8,352 bases of DNA from an uncultured Clostridia bacterium (lineage in GTDB: Bacteria; Bacillota; Clostridia; Oscillospirales; Ruminococcaceae). Numbering within the stretch: the first letter of the stretch is position 1; every line of letters begins with the position of its first letter. Both the position numbers and the translations under genes were made by a program. Where the stretch lies: positions 1 through 8,352 of the forward strand of contig CALLQQ010000071.1 of assembly GCA_938014915.1 (NCBI GenBank), in the 5' to 3' direction. Below are positions 1 to 6,344 of this stretch, one piece after another. The notes beneath the pieces were generated by a model, which saw only the letters and a program-made list of their open reading frames with translations, searched no databases and was not told where the DNA came from.

Positions 1-771
1 AAGCACCCTACACGCAAATGTTGAATTGTTCCCACCGCCGTGTTCAGCGTGTAACATCAAGCACAGATCAAGGAGCTTAGCCTCCTCCTGAGTATATATT
101 CTATCGTCCCTCAATGTTGATAGAATACTTTCTGCTAGACTCTCCTCTTTATTGACAATGTGTATTACCATGCTTTCATTATTATATAGCCTACGTTTAA
201 CTTGATATGCCGCTACCATTATAGCAGGTAATTTAGAAATTGCATGAATGGATTTAATCATCTCACTCATAACACTGTTATTCTCTGGCTCATCGTCATA
301 TGTATATAGTGATAGCATCGCATGGGATAGTTTATTCATTATATTGGGGGAGGGTAATTTAATTATAACGTCTTCAGTAAAATTTTCTGGTAATTCTCTG
401 AACTCGGATACAATTTCCCTAAATTGAATTAATTCCTGCTGATTTGGTAACTTACCGAATAAGAGAAGGTATGCTGTCTCCTCAAATCCATATCGATCAT
501 CTTTTCTAGATCCTTCAACTAAATCTTCGACATCATAACCTCTATAAATAAGCTTGCCGGGGATTGGCAATTTTTCACCTTCACTGATTACATAACCATG
601 AACACAGCAAATATTAGTGATACCCGCCATTACACCGCTACCATCGGCATTGCGTAAACCCCTCTTAACATCGAATTTTTCGTACAAGTTAATATCAATT
701 GAGTTATTTTTCTTGTACTCCTCACATAGTATTTTAAAGGTATCCATTCTATCTAGCGTCTTATCCTTCAC
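1..771 (-). CDS. gltA: Citrate synthase (Si-type citrate/2-methylcitrate synthase family), C-terminus cut by window edge
   Basis: This is the first 257 codons of a citrate synthase; the rest lies left of the window. The enzyme condenses acetyl-CoA with oxaloacetate to citrate in the cytoplasm, feeding 2-oxoglutarate and glutamate synthesis in anaerobes. My translation of the minus strand begins MKDKTLDRMDTF and shows the long N-terminal extension of clostridial homologues, KRGLRNADGSGV (about residues 36-47), LIYRGYDVEDLVEG, FGFEETAYLLLFGKLP, and the active-site segment LHAEHGGGNNSTF (about 240-252) with one catalytic histidine. The other catalytic His and Asp fall in the missing part. The start is GTG at 769-771: an in-frame TAA lies directly upstream, and AGAGGTGAG sits about 6 bases before it. 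A later ATG (codon 9) is less likely. The gene has its own promoter (801-829) and is divergent from spoIID. Family assignment is firm; citrate versus 2-methylcitrate specificity cannot be decided here. Confidence 0.92.
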   Translation of the reverse strand, partial: MKDKTLDRMDTFKILCEEYKKNNSIDINLYEKFDVKRGLRNADGSGVMAGITNICCVHGYVISEGEKLPIPGKLIYRGYDVEDLVEGSRKDDRYGFEETAYLLLFGKLPNQQELIQFREIVSEFRELPENFTEDVIIKLPSPNIMNKLSHAMLSLYTYDDEPENNSVMSEMIKSIHAISKLPAIMVAAYQVKRRLYNNESMVIHIVNKEESLAESILSTLRDDRIYTQEEAKLLDLCLMLHAEHGGGNNSTFACRVL

Positions 772-776
772 TTATT

Positions 777-786
777 CTCACCTCTT
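777..786 (-). promoter_or_regulatory. Ribosome binding site deciding the GTG start of citrate synthase
   Basis: On the minus strand this reads AAGAGGTGAG, close to the anti-16S consensus AAGGAGGTGA, and ends five bases before the GTG at 769-771. With the in-frame TAA immediately upstream of that GTG, it supports a GTG start rather than the ATG eight codons downstream. Confidence 0.8.
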
Positions 787-800
787 CTTTTAATAGAATT

Positions 801-829
801 ATTATATACTAAACATCTTGACAAGTCAA
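801..829 (-). promoter_or_regulatory. Sigma-A promoter of citrate synthase
   Basis: The minus strand has TTGACT (824-829), a 17-base spacer, and a perfect TATAAT (801-806). Transcription should start near 794, giving a leader of only about 24 bases before the GTG start. The -35 hexamer overlaps a perfect palindrome (817-830), so the promoter may be under repressor control. Confidence 0.85.
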
Positions 830-830
830 G
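817..830. promoter_or_regulatory. Perfect 14-bp palindrome over the -35 box, candidate operator
   Basis: The sequence is CTTGAC-AA-GTCAAG, two perfect 6-base arms with a 2-base centre. It covers the -35 of the citrate synthase promoter, and on the plus strand it also creates a perfect TTGACA facing spoIID. A dimeric regulator bound here would block RNA polymerase. The palindrome is seen directly; the regulator and function are inferred. Confidence 0.5.
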
Positions 831-961
831 TAAATTTTCCAAATATATTAAGTTAAATGAATTTCCCTATTGTAATAGTTGCATTTTGATAGATGGAGTG
901 GGTTTAAAGCATCGAAAAAAATCAGATTTCATCGGGTAAAGATAAAACGGAGGAATAGATT

Positions 962-1930
962 ATGAAGAAATATTTGTTCATCATTGCAATTTTCGCCTTG
1001 TTGCTAGTAACATTGCCAGCAATTCCACTGATAGGGAAAAAGCCAATTCAGGCACCAGTAACTAGAAATTTAGAGCCATTCAAAGTGCTTGATGCCCAGA
1101 CGGAGGAAGTTACCGAAATTGAGGCACGTGACTATGTAATTGGTGCGCTCCTTGCGGAAATGCCTATTAGCTTCCATGAAGAGGCGCTCAAGGCACAGGC
1201 GGTAGCCGCATTCACATACGCACTCAGACTCAAGGAAAATGAGAGCATCATGCAAACAGAGGAATTGAGCGGCGCGCATTTCTCCAACGATCCTAAAAAA
1301 TATCAAGCTTTCTTCACCGAGGAGCAAGCTAAAGAATTCTATGGCGATAAATATGAAGAGAGCTATAATAAGGCGGAATCCGTCGTCGATTCCGTGCTTG
1401 GCAAGGTGATTCTACATGATAATGCACCGATTAGCGCCGCATTCCATTCTATTTCAAGCGGCATTACTGAAAGTGCCTCCGTCATTTGGGGCAGCGACAT
1501 TAGTTACTTAAAGCCCGCCGTAAGCGAGGGCGATTTGGATTCGCCCGATTTTGTATCGACAAAAGTAGTGCCAGAATCAGAGCTTAAGGAAATCCTTGAA
1601 CTTAAAAATAAAGATATTAAACTACCCGAAAAGCCAGCAGATTGGCTGAAAATCGCCGATAAATCATATTCGGGAACTGTTACGAAAATTATAGCAGGCG
1701 ACGATGAATTCACCGGGAATGAATTCCGTGCATTGCTTGGACTACGTTCCGCCAATTTCGACGTATCATATGCTGACAAAGACTTCACATTCACTACTAA
1801 AGGCTATGGTCATGGTGTCGGCATGAGCCAATACGGGGCGAATGCAATGGCGGAGAGTGGAAAAACATATGAAGAAATCCTAAAGCATTATTATACCGGG
1901 GTGGAAATTGCGGATATAGCGGAAAAATAG
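962..1930 (+). CDS. spoIID: Stage II sporulation protein D (SpoIID), peptidoglycan lytic transglycosylase
   Basis: SpoIID is a mother-cell membrane-anchored lytic transglycosylase that cleaves glycan strands and, with SpoIIP and SpoIIM, drives forespore engulfment. The 322-residue product has one N-terminal hydrophobic helix (about 4-24) as signal anchor. The SpoIID domain follows: DYVIGALLAEMP (57-68, catalytic Glu expected at E66) and ALKAQAVAAFTYALR. Next is AAFHSISSGITESASVIWG (159-177), the region that includes metal-binding residues in some homologues. The C-terminal hallmark GYGHGVGMSQYGANAMA (281-297) precedes YEEILKHYYTGVEI. Length is close to the B. subtilis protein. GGAGG at 949-953, eight bases before the ATG, supports the start. 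The gene stands alone between divergent citrate synthase and convergent pnp. In B. subtilis it is under sigma-E; I found no convincing sigma-E-type promoter in 831-948. Confidence 0.93.
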   Translation: MKKYLFIIAIFALLLVTLPAIPLIGKKPIQAPVTRNLEPFKVLDAQTEEVTEIEARDYVIGALLAEMPISFHEEALKAQAVAAFTYALRLKENESIMQTEELSGAHFSNDPKKYQAFFTEEQAKEFYGDKYEESYNKAESVVDSVLGKVILHDNAPISAAFHSISSGITESASVIWGSDISYLKPAVSEGDLDSPDFVSTKVVPESELKEILELKNKDIKLPEKPADWLKIADKSYSGTVTKIIAGDDEFTGNEFRALLGLRSANFDVSYADKDFTFTTKGYGHGVGMSQYGANAMAESGKTYEEILKHYYTGVEIADIAEK

Positions 1931-1957
1931 CTGATAAAATTCGATTCTGCTGAATTA

Positions 1958-1991
1958 AAAACGGTGTCACTATTTTAAGTGACACCGTTTT
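1958..1991. terminator. Bidirectional intrinsic terminator between spoIID and pnp
   Basis: A perfect 14-bp stem (AAAACGGTGTCACT at 1958-1971 with AGTGACACCGTTTT at 1978-1991) encloses a 6-base loop. T-runs follow the GC core on both strands, so it can end spoIID (stop about 28 bases upstream) and pnp (stop about 10 bases away on the other strand). Placement between convergent genes fits a shared terminator. Confidence 0.93.
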
Positions 1992-2001
1992 ATTAGTGGT
2001 T

Positions 2002-4107
2002 CTATGCTTTCGCTGCTATATCAGCGTCGGCATCTTTCTTAGATAGATTGATTCTACCTTGAGAGTCAATTTCCATTACCTTAACAAAAATCTCATCGCC
2101 GACATCAACAATATCTTCGACCTTTTCTACACGCTTATTATCAAGCTTCGATATGTGAACTAATCCGTCCTTGCCCGGTGCTAATTCTACGAATGCGCCG
2201 AAATTCATCACACGGACTACTCTACCTTTATAGATAGCGCCAACTTCGGGATCATTGCCGATTGTGTCGATAACTTGTATTGCTAGTTGTGCTTTTTCCA
2301 TATCAATTCCCGACACAAATACATTACCCTCATCGTCAATATCGATTTTCACTTCATAATCTGCGCATAGCTTTTGAATAACTTTTCCTCCCGAACCGAT
2401 AACTTCTCTTATCTTATCAGCAGGTACTTTAGTAGTGAGCATCTTCGGTGCCCATTTATTTACCTGTTCTCTGTATTCGGGGATAGCCTTTAGCATAACG
2501 TCATCTAAAATATGAATTCTAGCTTTGCGTGTTTTATCTAACGCTTCAGCTATAATATCGAGTGTTAGACCATCAATTTTAATATCTACTTGAATAGCGG
2601 TAATTCCATTATGTGTTCCGCCAACTTTAAAGTCCATATCGCCATAGAAGTCCTCAAGTCCTTGAATATCGATCATTGTCATCCATCTATCGCCTTCACA
2701 TATTAGGCCGCATGACATACCAGCAACTGGCGCCTTAATTGGAACACCTGCATCCATTAACGCAAGTGTCGAGCCGCATATTGCACCCTGCGATGTTGAG
2801 CCATTCGACGATAGAACTTCTGAAACGAGTCTTATTGCATAGGGGAAATCCTCAACCGAAGGAATTACAGGCTCAAGCGCCTTTTCAGCTAATGCGCCGT
2901 GTCCTATTTCACGCCTGCCGGGACCCCTGCTTGGACGAGTTTCACCAACGGAATATGATGGGAAGTTATAATGATGCATATATCTTTTAGTATCTTCTTC
3001 ATCTATGCCATCAATACGCTGTGAATCGCTAACCGATCCAAGTGTAGCAACGGTTAGAACTTGCGTTTGCCCTCTTGTGAATATTCCCGATCCGTGCACA
3101 CGTGGCAACATCCCAACTTCACTAGCTAGTGGACGTATCTCATCTAATCCACGCCCATCGACACGCTTGCCATCTTCTAGCAGCCATCTGCGAACAACAT
3201 ATTTTTGTAGATCGTCTATGCACGCATCAATCATTGATGTATTCTCTGGATAGAGTTCATCGAATTTTTCATGAATTTCATCCTTAATTGGATTAAGGCG
3301 AGCTTCCCTAACTGTTTTATCGTCAGTATCAAGTGCATGGCGGACTTTCTCAATTGCAAACTCTTTTACTTCTTCAAAGAGTTTTTCATCAGGAATTTGC
3401 GATTCAAATTCAAACTTTGGCTTGCCGATTTCTTCGACTATCTCATTGATGAATTTAACAATCTTCTTGTTTTCCTCGTGTCCTTTTTCAATTGCTTCCA
3501 TCATTGTTTTTTCGTCTACTTGATTAGCGCCCGCCTCAATCATGACTACTTTTTCGGCGCCGGATACAACAGTTAAATGAAGATCCGATGCTGCACGCTC
3601 CTCAAGATTTGGATTGAGGATAATTTCACCGTCCACAAGTCCTACATTTACACCGCCGACTGGTCCCGCCCATGGAATATCGGAAATTGCAATTGCAATC
3701 GATGCGCCAACCATTCCTACAATTTCAGGTGATGTGTCGGGATCAGCAGCTAGTACCGTCATAACTACCGATACGTCATTGCGCATATCATCGGGGAAAA
3801 GTGGGCGAATTGGGCGATCGACAAGTCTTGATGCTAGAATTGCACTCTCCGACGGTCTACCCTCACGCTTCATAAATGAGCCGGGAATTTTCCCAACTGA
3901 ATATAGCTTCTCCTCATAATCCACCGATAGCGGGAAGAAATCGATGCCGTCTCTCGGCTTCGTACTGGCGGTCACATTACACATGACGACGGTTTCGCCG
4001 TATCTTACCCAGCATGAACCATTAGACAGACCGCAAGTCTTGCCCGTTTCAACTGTGAGTTCCCTCCCAGCAAACTGTGTCTTAAATTCCTTATAATTTT
4101 CGAACAT
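2002..4107 (-). CDS. pnp: Polynucleotide phosphorylase (polyribonucleotide nucleotidyltransferase)
   Basis: PNPase is a trimeric cytoplasmic 3'-5' exoribonuclease that degrades RNA with phosphate, releasing nucleoside diphosphates, and can add heteropolymeric tails in reverse. The 701-residue protein has the standard order: N-terminal RNase PH-like domain (about 10-225), helical linker (about 240-315), and a second RNase PH-like domain (about 320-545). The second core carries RGQTQ (345-349), GSTSQGAICG (436-445, phosphate site) and the metal-binding GLEDFYGDMDFK (483-494, Asp486 and Asp492). A KH domain (about 556-615, GSGG at 571-574) and an S1 domain (about 622-691) follow. Length is typical for Firmicutes. 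AGGAGG at 4114-4119, six bases before the ATG, fixes the start. It lies downstream of rpsO on the same strand, separated by a highly structured 175-base spacer, and ends at the bidirectional terminator. No residue loss is evident. Confidence 0.98.
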   Translation of the reverse strand: MFENYKEFKTQFAGRELTVETGKTCGLSNGSCWVRYGETVVMCNVTASTKPRDGIDFFPLSVDYEEKLYSVGKIPGSFMKREGRPSESAILASRLVDRPIRPLFPDDMRNDVSVVMTVLAADPDTSPEIVGMVGASIAIAISDIPWAGPVGGVNVGLVDGEIILNPNLEERAASDLHLTVVSGAEKVVMIEAGANQVDEKTMMEAIEKGHEENKKIVKFINEIVEEIGKPKFEFESQIPDEKLFEEVKEFAIEKVRHALDTDDKTVREARLNPIKDEIHEKFDELYPENTSMIDACIDDLQKYVVRRWLLEDGKRVDGRGLDEIRPLASEVGMLPRVHGSGIFTRGQTQVLTVATLGSVSDSQRIDGIDEEDTKRYMHHYNFPSYSVGETRPSRGPGRREIGHGALAEKALEPVIPSVEDFPYAIRLVSEVLSSNGSTSQGAICGSTLALMDAGVPIKAPVAGMSCGLICEGDRWMTMIDIQGLEDFYGDMDFKVGGTHNGITAIQVDIKIDGLTLDIIAEALDKTRKARIHILDDVMLKAIPEYREQVNKWAPKMLTTKVPADKIREVIGSGGKVIQKLCADYEVKIDIDDEGNVFVSGIDMEKAQLAIQVIDTIGNDPEVGAIYKGRVVRVMNFGAFVELAPGKDGLVHISKLDNKRVEKVEDIVDVGDEIFVKVMEIDSQGRINLSKKDADADIAAKA

Positions 4108-4125
4108 AAAATGCCTCCTATAATT

Positions 4126-4206
4126 TAGGTAAGCAGATTTAGCAATAAATCCTATACCTAAAAATTAAGTACACGATTTAATGCTAAATATTGTTCTGCT
4201 TCCCTA
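4126..4206 (-). promoter_or_regulatory. Long stem-loop in the pnp 5' leader, candidate RNase III/PNPase control element
   Basis: In the minus-strand transcript this region folds into one long hairpin. From the base up: 4203-4206 pairs with 4126-4129; a one-base mismatch; AAGCAGA (4195-4201) pairs perfectly with TCTGCTT (4131-4137). A 6-base bulge on the 5' side (4189-4194) follows. Then the 14-base arm TTTAGCATTAAATC (4175-4188) pairs with GATTTATTGCTAAA (4138-4151) with one mismatch. After a G-G mismatch, nine more pairs (two G-U) close a 3-base loop at 4162-4164. About 34 pairs form in total. The stem ends six bases before the pnp AGGAGG. Enterobacterial pnp mRNAs carry a leader duplex that RNase III cuts and PNPase then degrades to limit its own synthesis; a similar role here is inference. 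Confidence 0.65.
4129..4148. repeat. Direct repeat copy 1: 3' arm of the pnp leader stem
   Basis: On the plus strand this reads GTAAGC-AG-ATTTAGCAATAA. The copy at 4291-4311 reads GTAAGC-CTA-ATTTAGCAATAA, giving 18 identical bases with a short variable insert. This copy forms the 3' arm of the pnp leader hairpin. Confidence 0.7.
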
Positions 4207-4237
4207 TTTTTTTGATGACTTCCTATCTAATTTGTGA

Positions 4238-4269
4238 AAGGGCAAAAGGCTATTTAAGCCCCTGCCCTT
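4238..4269 (-). promoter_or_regulatory. Intercistronic hairpin after rpsO (weak terminator, processing or 3'-protecting stem)
   Basis: Thirteen bases past the rpsO stop, AAGGGCA (transcript 5' arm, plus strand 4263-4269) pairs with TGCCCTT (4238-4244). Inside, GGCT/AGCC (4257-4260 with 4248-4251) closes a 5-base loop, and G-U pairs can bridge the internal loop. The stem is GC-rich, but only three T residues follow on the minus strand, so strong intrinsic termination is unlikely. It more likely protects the rpsO 3' end, reduces read-through, or marks a cleavage site between rpsO and pnp. Confidence 0.6.
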
Positions 4270-4282
4270 CAAACAAACAGAA

Positions 4283-4549
4283 CTACTTACGTAAGCCTAA
4301 TTTAGCAATAATGTCACGGTAACGCTCGATATCTTTTTTCATTAGATAGTTGAGCAGATTCCTCCTGTGACCGACTAATTTAAGCAAGCCCCTACGAGAA
4401 TGGTGATCCCTCTTATGCTCCTTTAGATGCTCAGTAAGATCATTAATTCTCTTAGTTAAAATCGCAATTTGCACCTCTGGTGAGCCTGTATCGCTTTCAT
4501 TACGGCGAAACTCCTCAATAATTGCGGTTTTGTCTTCCTTTAAAATCAC
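4283..4549 (-). CDS. rpsO: 30S ribosomal protein S15
   Basis: S15 is a primary 16S rRNA-binding protein that organises the central domain of the 30S subunit. With a GTG start at 4547-4549 the product has 88 residues, the usual family length, and begins MILKEDKTAIIEEF. Visible hallmarks are DTGSPEVQIA (20-29), the RNA-binding HKRDHHSRRGLLKLV segment, the RRNLLNYL helix and the basic C-terminus LGLRK. An upstream in-frame GTG (4556-4558) would give 91 residues, but it lies inside the ribosome binding site AAGGGGTGA and has no site of its own, so I reject it. The gene has its own strong promoter and a leader of about 120 bases, and it precedes pnp as in many bacteria. In several bacteria S15 represses its own translation by binding the mRNA leader; whether it does so here is not known. 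Confidence 0.96.
   Translation of the reverse strand: MILKEDKTAIIEEFRRNESDTGSPEVQIAILTKRINDLTEHLKEHKRDHHSRRGLLKLVGHRRNLLNYLMKKDIERYRDIIAKLGLRK
4291..4311. repeat. Direct repeat copy 2: last codons of rpsO
   Basis: The second copy of the repeat at 4129-4148 lies about 160 bases away, within the codons for the S15 C-terminus (IIAKLGLRK). Since copy 1 is the 3' arm of the pnp leader stem, this coding segment could pair instead with that stem's 5' arm: 11 of 12 bases between 4300-4311 and the arm containing TTTAGCATTAA. Confidence 0.65.
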
Positions 4550-4554
4550 TATAT

Positions 4555-4563
4555 TCACCCCTT
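4555..4563 (-). promoter_or_regulatory. Ribosome binding site deciding the rpsO start
   Basis: The minus strand reads AAGGGGTGA, five bases before the GTG at 4547-4549. It contains the alternative upstream GTG (4556-4558), so ribosomes directed by it would start at the downstream GTG, giving an 88-residue S15. Confidence 0.75.
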
Positions 4564-4590
4564 TTAATTTTGTCCGTCATCATAGCAATG

Positions 4591-4670
4591 GGAAATCTTC
4601 ATTCCTGAAGTGGTGATTCCATATTGGCATACTCCACATAGCCATGAAGAGGATTAGCTTTTACAGCCAA
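4591..4670 (-). promoter_or_regulatory. Structured rpsO leader, possible S15 autoregulatory region
   Basis: Between the predicted transcription start (about 4669) and the rpsO ribosome binding site, the transcript can form a hairpin CTTCA-GGAA-TGAAG (4597-4610) flanked by GGAA/TTCC (4617-4620 with 4591-4594). A 5-bp helix TTGGC/GCCAA (4666-4670 with 4624-4628) can also form. S15 leaders that bind S15 are structurally diverse among bacteria. I cannot match this one to a known class, so only some foldability and position support it. Confidence 0.3.
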
Positions 4671-4675
4671 CTCAT

Positions 4676-4704
4676 ATTATAGCATAACCATTTACATTTG
4701 TAAA
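4676..4704 (-). promoter_or_regulatory. Sigma-A promoter of the rpsO-pnp operon
   Basis: The minus strand has TTTACA (4699-4704), a 17-base spacer ending in TGC, and a perfect TATAAT (4676-4681), i.e. an extended -10. It lies 36 bases beyond the leuB stop and predicts transcription start near 4669. I see no terminator between leuB and this promoter, so some read-through from the leu operon is possible. Confidence 0.87.
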
Positions 4705-4705
4705 T
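4690..4705. promoter_or_regulatory. Perfect 16-bp palindrome over the rpsO -35 box
   Basis: The sequence ATTTACA-TT-TGTAAAT (plus strand) has two perfect 7-base arms with a 2-base centre and contains the whole -35 hexamer TTTACA. Its geometry resembles the palindrome at the citrate synthase promoter, though the arm sequences differ. It could be an operator or simply an AT-rich coincidence. Confidence 0.4.
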
Positions 4706-4739
4706 ATGTTATTGGTAATTTTTTATAAGATGTTTATAC

Positions 4740-5810
4740 CTAGATATTTTCTACAATTCTCCTGCCCATCTGTGAACACGATACTAATGTGCAACCATCG
4801 TTCATAATGTCGACAGTTCTATATCCCTCACTAAGTACTTTATCAATAGCATTTTCAATATCACGTGCTTCATTCTCCATATCGAACGAATAACGGAGCA
4901 TCATAGCAGTTGAAATTATTGTAGCAAGCGGATTAGCCTTATCCTGCCCTGCTATATCGGGCGCCGATCCATGACTAGGCTCATATAATCCTAGCTTAGT
5001 ATCGCCTAGGCTAGCCGACGATAACATGCCGATTGAGCCAGTAATCATGCTCGCCTCATCGGATAAGATGTCACCGAACATATTCTCCATCACCATTACA
5101 TCGAACTGCGCAGGATTGCGAACTAATTGCATTGCCGCATTGTCAACAAGCATATCAATAACTTCAACTTCTGGATAATCCTTCGCTACTTCATGCACAA
5201 CTTCACGCCATAACCGTGATGTATCCAGCACATTCGCTTTATCGACATTCGTTAATTTCTTTGTGCGTTTCATTGCTATTTCAAATGCGGAAATTGCAAT
5301 TCGGCGAATTTCATTTTCATCGTACACGCAAGTGTCATATGCCGTTCTAACACCGTCGATAGTTTCAGTATTTCTCTCACCAAAATACAATCCGCCCGTC
5401 AATTCACGCATGATTATAATATCGAATCCATCTAAAATTATATCTTCACGCAGAGGACAAGCATCTTTCAACTGCGGATATAGCACCGCTGGACGTAAAT
5501 TTGCGAACAGCCCCAGACCTTTGCGAATTGCAAGCAGCCCAGCTTCGGGGCGAAGATGCCCGGGGAGGGTTTCCCACTTTGGCCCCCCGACCGCACCGAG
5601 GAGAACTGCATCGCTATTCTTAGCTGTTTCAAGTGCATCTTCAGTTAGTGGCACACCGTGGGTGTCGATGGAAATGCCGCCCATCAATACATCTGTATAA
5701 TTGAATTTATGCGAATACTTTTCGCTAATTCTATCAAGAACAAGGATAGCCTGCTCAACAATTTCAGGACCGATCCCGTCGCCCTTGATTAAAACAATAT
5801 TTTTTTCCAT
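4740..5810 (-). CDS. leuB: 3-isopropylmalate dehydrogenase
   Basis: LeuB is a cytoplasmic NAD-dependent enzyme that oxidatively decarboxylates 3-isopropylmalate in leucine synthesis; LeuB-type enzymes also convert 3-methylmalate to 2-oxobutyrate in the citramalate route to isoleucine. The 356-residue length is typical. Motifs visible: GDGIGPEIV (10-18), LGAVGGPKW (71-79), NLRPAVLYP (104-112, substrate arginine), MRELTGGLYFGE (134-145, with Arg135 and Tyr142), NVDKANVL (188-195, catalytic Lys191), metal-binding Asp223, Asp247 and Asp251, and the NAD-binding segment EPSHGSAPDIAGQDKANP (277-294). GGAGGAG precedes the ATG by about six to eight bases. It starts 16 bases after leuD and is the last gene of the cimA-leuCDB operon. 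No anomaly seen. Confidence 0.97.
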   Translation of the reverse strand: MEKNIVLIKGDGIGPEIVEQAILVLDRISEKYSHKFNYTDVLMGGISIDTHGVPLTEDALETAKNSDAVLLGAVGGPKWETLPGHLRPEAGLLAIRKGLGLFANLRPAVLYPQLKDACPLREDIILDGFDIIIMRELTGGLYFGERNTETIDGVRTAYDTCVYDENEIRRIAISAFEIAMKRTKKLTNVDKANVLDTSRLWREVVHEVAKDYPEVEVIDMLVDNAAMQLVRNPAQFDVMVMENMFGDILSDEASMITGSIGMLSSASLGDTKLGLYEPSHGSAPDIAGQDKANPLATIISTAMMLRYSFDMENEARDIENAIDKVLSEGYRTVDIMNDGCTLVSCSQMGRRIVENI

Positions 5811-5826
5811 AATTAACTCCTCCGTT

Positions 5827-6309
5827 CTATGCCTTAACTGAATTCAGTAGTCCATTCTTTGCAATAATTTCTTTTATAAAGTCTGGAAAAGGCTCCGCCT
5901 GATAGCTTTCGCCTTTTGTAATATTCGTAATTACACCAGTGTCGAAATCCACTTCAACTTCATCACCGGCATTAATGTTCTGAGCAGCTTCCACACATTC
6001 AAGAATCGGCAATCCGATATTGATAGCGTTCCGGTAGAAAATCCTTGCGAATGTCGCCGCTATAACGCAGGAAATCCCACTCGCCTTAATTGCAATTGGT
6101 GCATGCTCCCTAGATGAGCCGCATCCAAAGTTATTTACCGCCACCATGATATCGCCATCTTTAACCTTGTTAACGAAATCGGCATCAATATCAACCATGC
6201 AATGCTGCGCAAGCTCCTTATGGTCGGATGTAGTAAGATACCTCGCTGGTATGATTACATCTGTATCAACATTATCGCCATATTTGTGTACCATTCCATG
6301 TGCTTTCAT
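5827..6309 (-). CDS. leuD: 3-isopropylmalate dehydratase small subunit
   Basis: LeuD supplies the swivelling small domain of isopropylmalate isomerase, which pairs with LeuC to interconvert 2- and 3-isopropylmalate, or citramalate and 3-methylmalate. The 160-residue protein is the short form typical of clostridia and archaea rather than the roughly 200-residue enterobacterial form. Motifs: GDNVDTDVIIPARYL (11-25), the substrate-loop signature FGCGSSREHAP (61-71) and FARIFYRNAINIGLPILEC (87-105). GGAGG seven bases before the ATG supports the start. The leuC stop lies 35 bases upstream and the leuB start 16 bases downstream, consistent with translation of all four genes from one mRNA. Confidence 0.97.
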   Translation of the reverse strand: MKAHGMVHKYGDNVDTDVIIPARYLTTSDHKELAQHCMVDIDADFVNKVKDGDIMVAVNNFGCGSSREHAPIAIKASGISCVIAATFARIFYRNAINIGLPILECVEAAQNINAGDEVEVDFDTGVITNITKGESYQAEPFPDFIKEIIAKNGLLNSVKA

Positions 6310-6344
6310 ATTTAATCCTCCATTATCTATAATATAAAGTCATT

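Noticed and set aside
818..849. Plus-strand TTGACA (818-823) with TATATT (844-849) as a spoIID promoter
   Set aside because: The spacer would be 20 bases, too long for sigma-A, and at the 17-base position the hexamer AAATAT is poor. spoIID is also expected to use a mother-cell sigma factor.
3271..3576. Plus-strand open frame of 101 codons opposite pnp
   Set aside because: It lies wholly antisense to a well-conserved PNPase region, has no recognisable domain, and its Phe-rich composition mirrors the Lys/Glu-rich linker on the other strand.
4580..4645. 21-codon minus-strand frame (MAMWSMPIW...) in the rpsO leader, considered as a leader peptide
   Set aside because: No ribosome binding site precedes its ATG, and it has no run of regulatory codons beyond two Trp and two His.
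4707..4739. Possible terminator after leuB
   Set aside because: The stretch is AT-rich, but I find no stable GC stem followed by a T-run on the minus strand.
5263..5700. Plus-strand open frame of 145 codons opposite leuB
   Set aside because: It is antisense to conserved LeuB motifs, Ser/Pro/Arg-rich, and without family features; it is a shadow frame.
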